64,000 bases of DNA from JAAYAY01 sp964563135 (GTDB taxonomy: Bacteria; Planctomycetota; Planctomycetia; Pirellulales; Thermoguttaceae): contig CAZLWV010000012.1 of assembly GCA_964563135.1 (NCBI GenBank), positions 14,449-78,448 on the forward strand, read 5' to 3'. A model generated the notes under the pieces. It was not told the DNA's origin and ran no database searches. It was given only the letters and a program-made list of their open reading frames with translations. Made by a program: the position numbers and the translations under genes. Within the stretch, counting starts at the first letter, position 1. Every line of letters begins with the position of its first letter. This document shows, piece after piece, positions 63,093 to 64,000 of this stretch.

Positions 63093-64000
63093 ATGGGCAT
63101 CCGGTTGGAGGTCATTCAGTACTTCGACGAGACGAATCGGTCTCTTGTCCAGCGCATCCCCCCGGAAGGATCAGCCGACATCAAGTTGGGTGCCCAGTTG
63201 ATCGTCCAGGAGAACCAGGAGGCGGTGTTCTTCCGCGACGGCAAGGCGATGGACAGGTTTGCCCCCGGGCGCTATACCCTCACCACGCAGAATGTGCCGA
63301 TCATCACCCGCATTCTCACGATTCCCTGGGAGAAATCCCCCTTCCAGTGCCAGGTCTACTACATCGGAAAGCAGACGTTTCTCGACCAGAAATGGGGGAC
63401 CCGCCAGCCGCTCACCTTCCGCGACCCCGATTTCGGCATGGTCCGGCTGCGGAGCTTCGGAAAGTACTCGTTCCGCGTGGTTGATTCGGAGGTTCTTCTG
63501 AACAGCCTCGTTGGCACGCAGGGCAAATACACGACGGACGAAGTTGCCTCGTTCCTGCGCGACCTGGCCGTTTCCCGCCTGGCTGAAATGCTGGGAACGA
63601 TCAAGATCGGTGTCCTCGACCTCCCCGGCCACTATGACGAACTGGCCGCCGGGACCCGCGTCAAGGTATCGGAGGACTTCGCCAAGTACGGTCTGGAGCT
63701 GGCGGACTTCTTCATCAATGCCATCACGCCTCCCGAGGAAGTCCAGAAGGCCATCGATGCCCGCAGTTCCATGGGCGCGATCGGCGACCTGAACGCCTTC
63801 ATGAAGTTCCAGGCCGCCAACAGCATGCAGAAGATGGCCGAGCAGGGGGGCGGAGCCGGGGGGGCCATGGGGATGGGAATGGGCGCCGGTTTCGGCATGA
63901 TGATGCCGGGTATGATCCAGCAGGCCATGCAGGCCGGCACCACGTCGGCCGCGGTTCCGGCCGCCCCCGCTCCGCCGGCCGCGCCCGCGGCAGCCGCCCT
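63093..64000 (+). CDS. SPFH/Band 7 domain protein (partial, runs off the window)
   Basis: The visible 302 residues begin GIRLEVIQYFDETNRSLVQR and carry the SPFH core (QLIVQENQEAVFFRDGKAMD; PGRYTLTTQNVPIITRILTI; YELELADFFINAITPPEE in outline). It is then followed by a Met/Gly-rich stretch and a Pro/Ala-rich linker. Related SPFH proteins of the YdjI type carry a C-terminal zinc ribbon, which would lie past the end. AAAGGAG precedes ATG 63093. Possible role in membrane microdomains or proteolysis control; not decided. Confidence 0.88.
   Translation, partial: MGIRLEVIQYFDETNRSLVQRIPPEGSADIKLGAQLIVQENQEAVFFRDGKAMDRFAPGRYTLTTQNVPIITRILTIPWEKSPFQCQVYYIGKQTFLDQKWGTRQPLTFRDPDFGMVRLRSFGKYSFRVVDSEVLLNSLVGTQGKYTTDEVASFLRDLAVSRLAEMLGTIKIGVLDLPGHYDELAAGTRVKVSEDFAKYGLELADFFINAITPPEEVQKAIDARSSMGAIGDLNAFMKFQAANSMQKMAEQGGGAGGAMGMGMGAGFGMMMPGMIQQAMQAGTTSAAVPAAPAPPAAPAAAA

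Noticed and set aside
1..64000. CRISPR array, rRNA operon or complete insertion sequence
   Set aside because: No regularly spaced repeats, rRNA segments or transposase genes were seen.

Overview
The window looks like a piece of a high-GC planctomycete chromosome, probably Pirellulales-like. The evidence is a BBP7-type outer-membrane barrel protein, a sulfatase, a PQQ-propeller protein with a signal peptide, a TPR protein carrying two RNA polymerase alpha C-terminal domains, a planctomycete-style ECF sigma factor with a long N-terminal tail, and many small lipoproteins. It is draft sequence. Five runs of N (125-134, 17072-17081, 29957-29993, 60704-60760, 61362-61434) lie inside genes, and four of them break the reading frame, so those genes should be read as single genes rather than pseudogenes. 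There are no rRNA genes, no CRISPR array and no complete insertion sequence.

Left part (1-20800, mostly minus strand). A secreted methyltransferase-like/PQQ-propeller protein and a DUF1846 protein come first. A rhamnose unit follows (rhaA with an NCS1-like permease), then two tiny lipoproteins, an ECF sigma factor, a sugar-phosphate transferase for exopolysaccharide, and glyA. After these come the BBP7 protein, a TPR protein, an HDOD protein, tgt with the TPR/alpha-CTD protein upstream of it, and a tRNA-Thr(CGT).

Middle (20800-46400). This holds a FliL-like membrane protein, a possible structured RNA, a lipid-kinase-like protein, kdsA (Kdo synthesis, so an LPS-type envelope), a large lipoprotein, csrA copy 1, a DksA-like protein and a sulfatase. 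Next is the most unusual block: six co-directional genes (36105 down to 30495) with four proteins I do not recognise, an ATP-dependent DNA ligase and a BRCT/MerR/TPR protein. A FucP-like transporter with large insertions, a DUF6786-like secreted protein and a short GxGYxYP-like remnant follow. Then comes a YhaN/YhaO (SbcC/SbcD-like) pair and a Nudix hydrolase.

Right part (46400-64000). A near-ideal sigma-70 promoter drives a 60-residue unknown protein and csrA copy 2, followed by a YdjM-like membrane protein. Further on are a transglutaminase lipoprotein, a cobalamin adenosyltransferase, the tail of a deleted ammonium transporter in front of an intact PII gene, a glycosyltransferase, an acyl carrier protein next to a DRE-TIM metallolyase, a zinc-ribbon protein, an MFS transporter, a HEAT-repeat lipoprotein, and a small protein paired with an SPFH protein that runs off the window.

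Three families of short dispersed repeats sit between genes: a 110-bp element with 15-bp terminal inverted repeats (two copies), a 150-bp palindromic element (two copies) and a roughly 105-bp family (three copies plus a fragment). Together with the sulfatase, RhaA and the FucP-like carrier, the gene content suggests a heterotroph using sulfated, deoxyhexose-rich polysaccharides.
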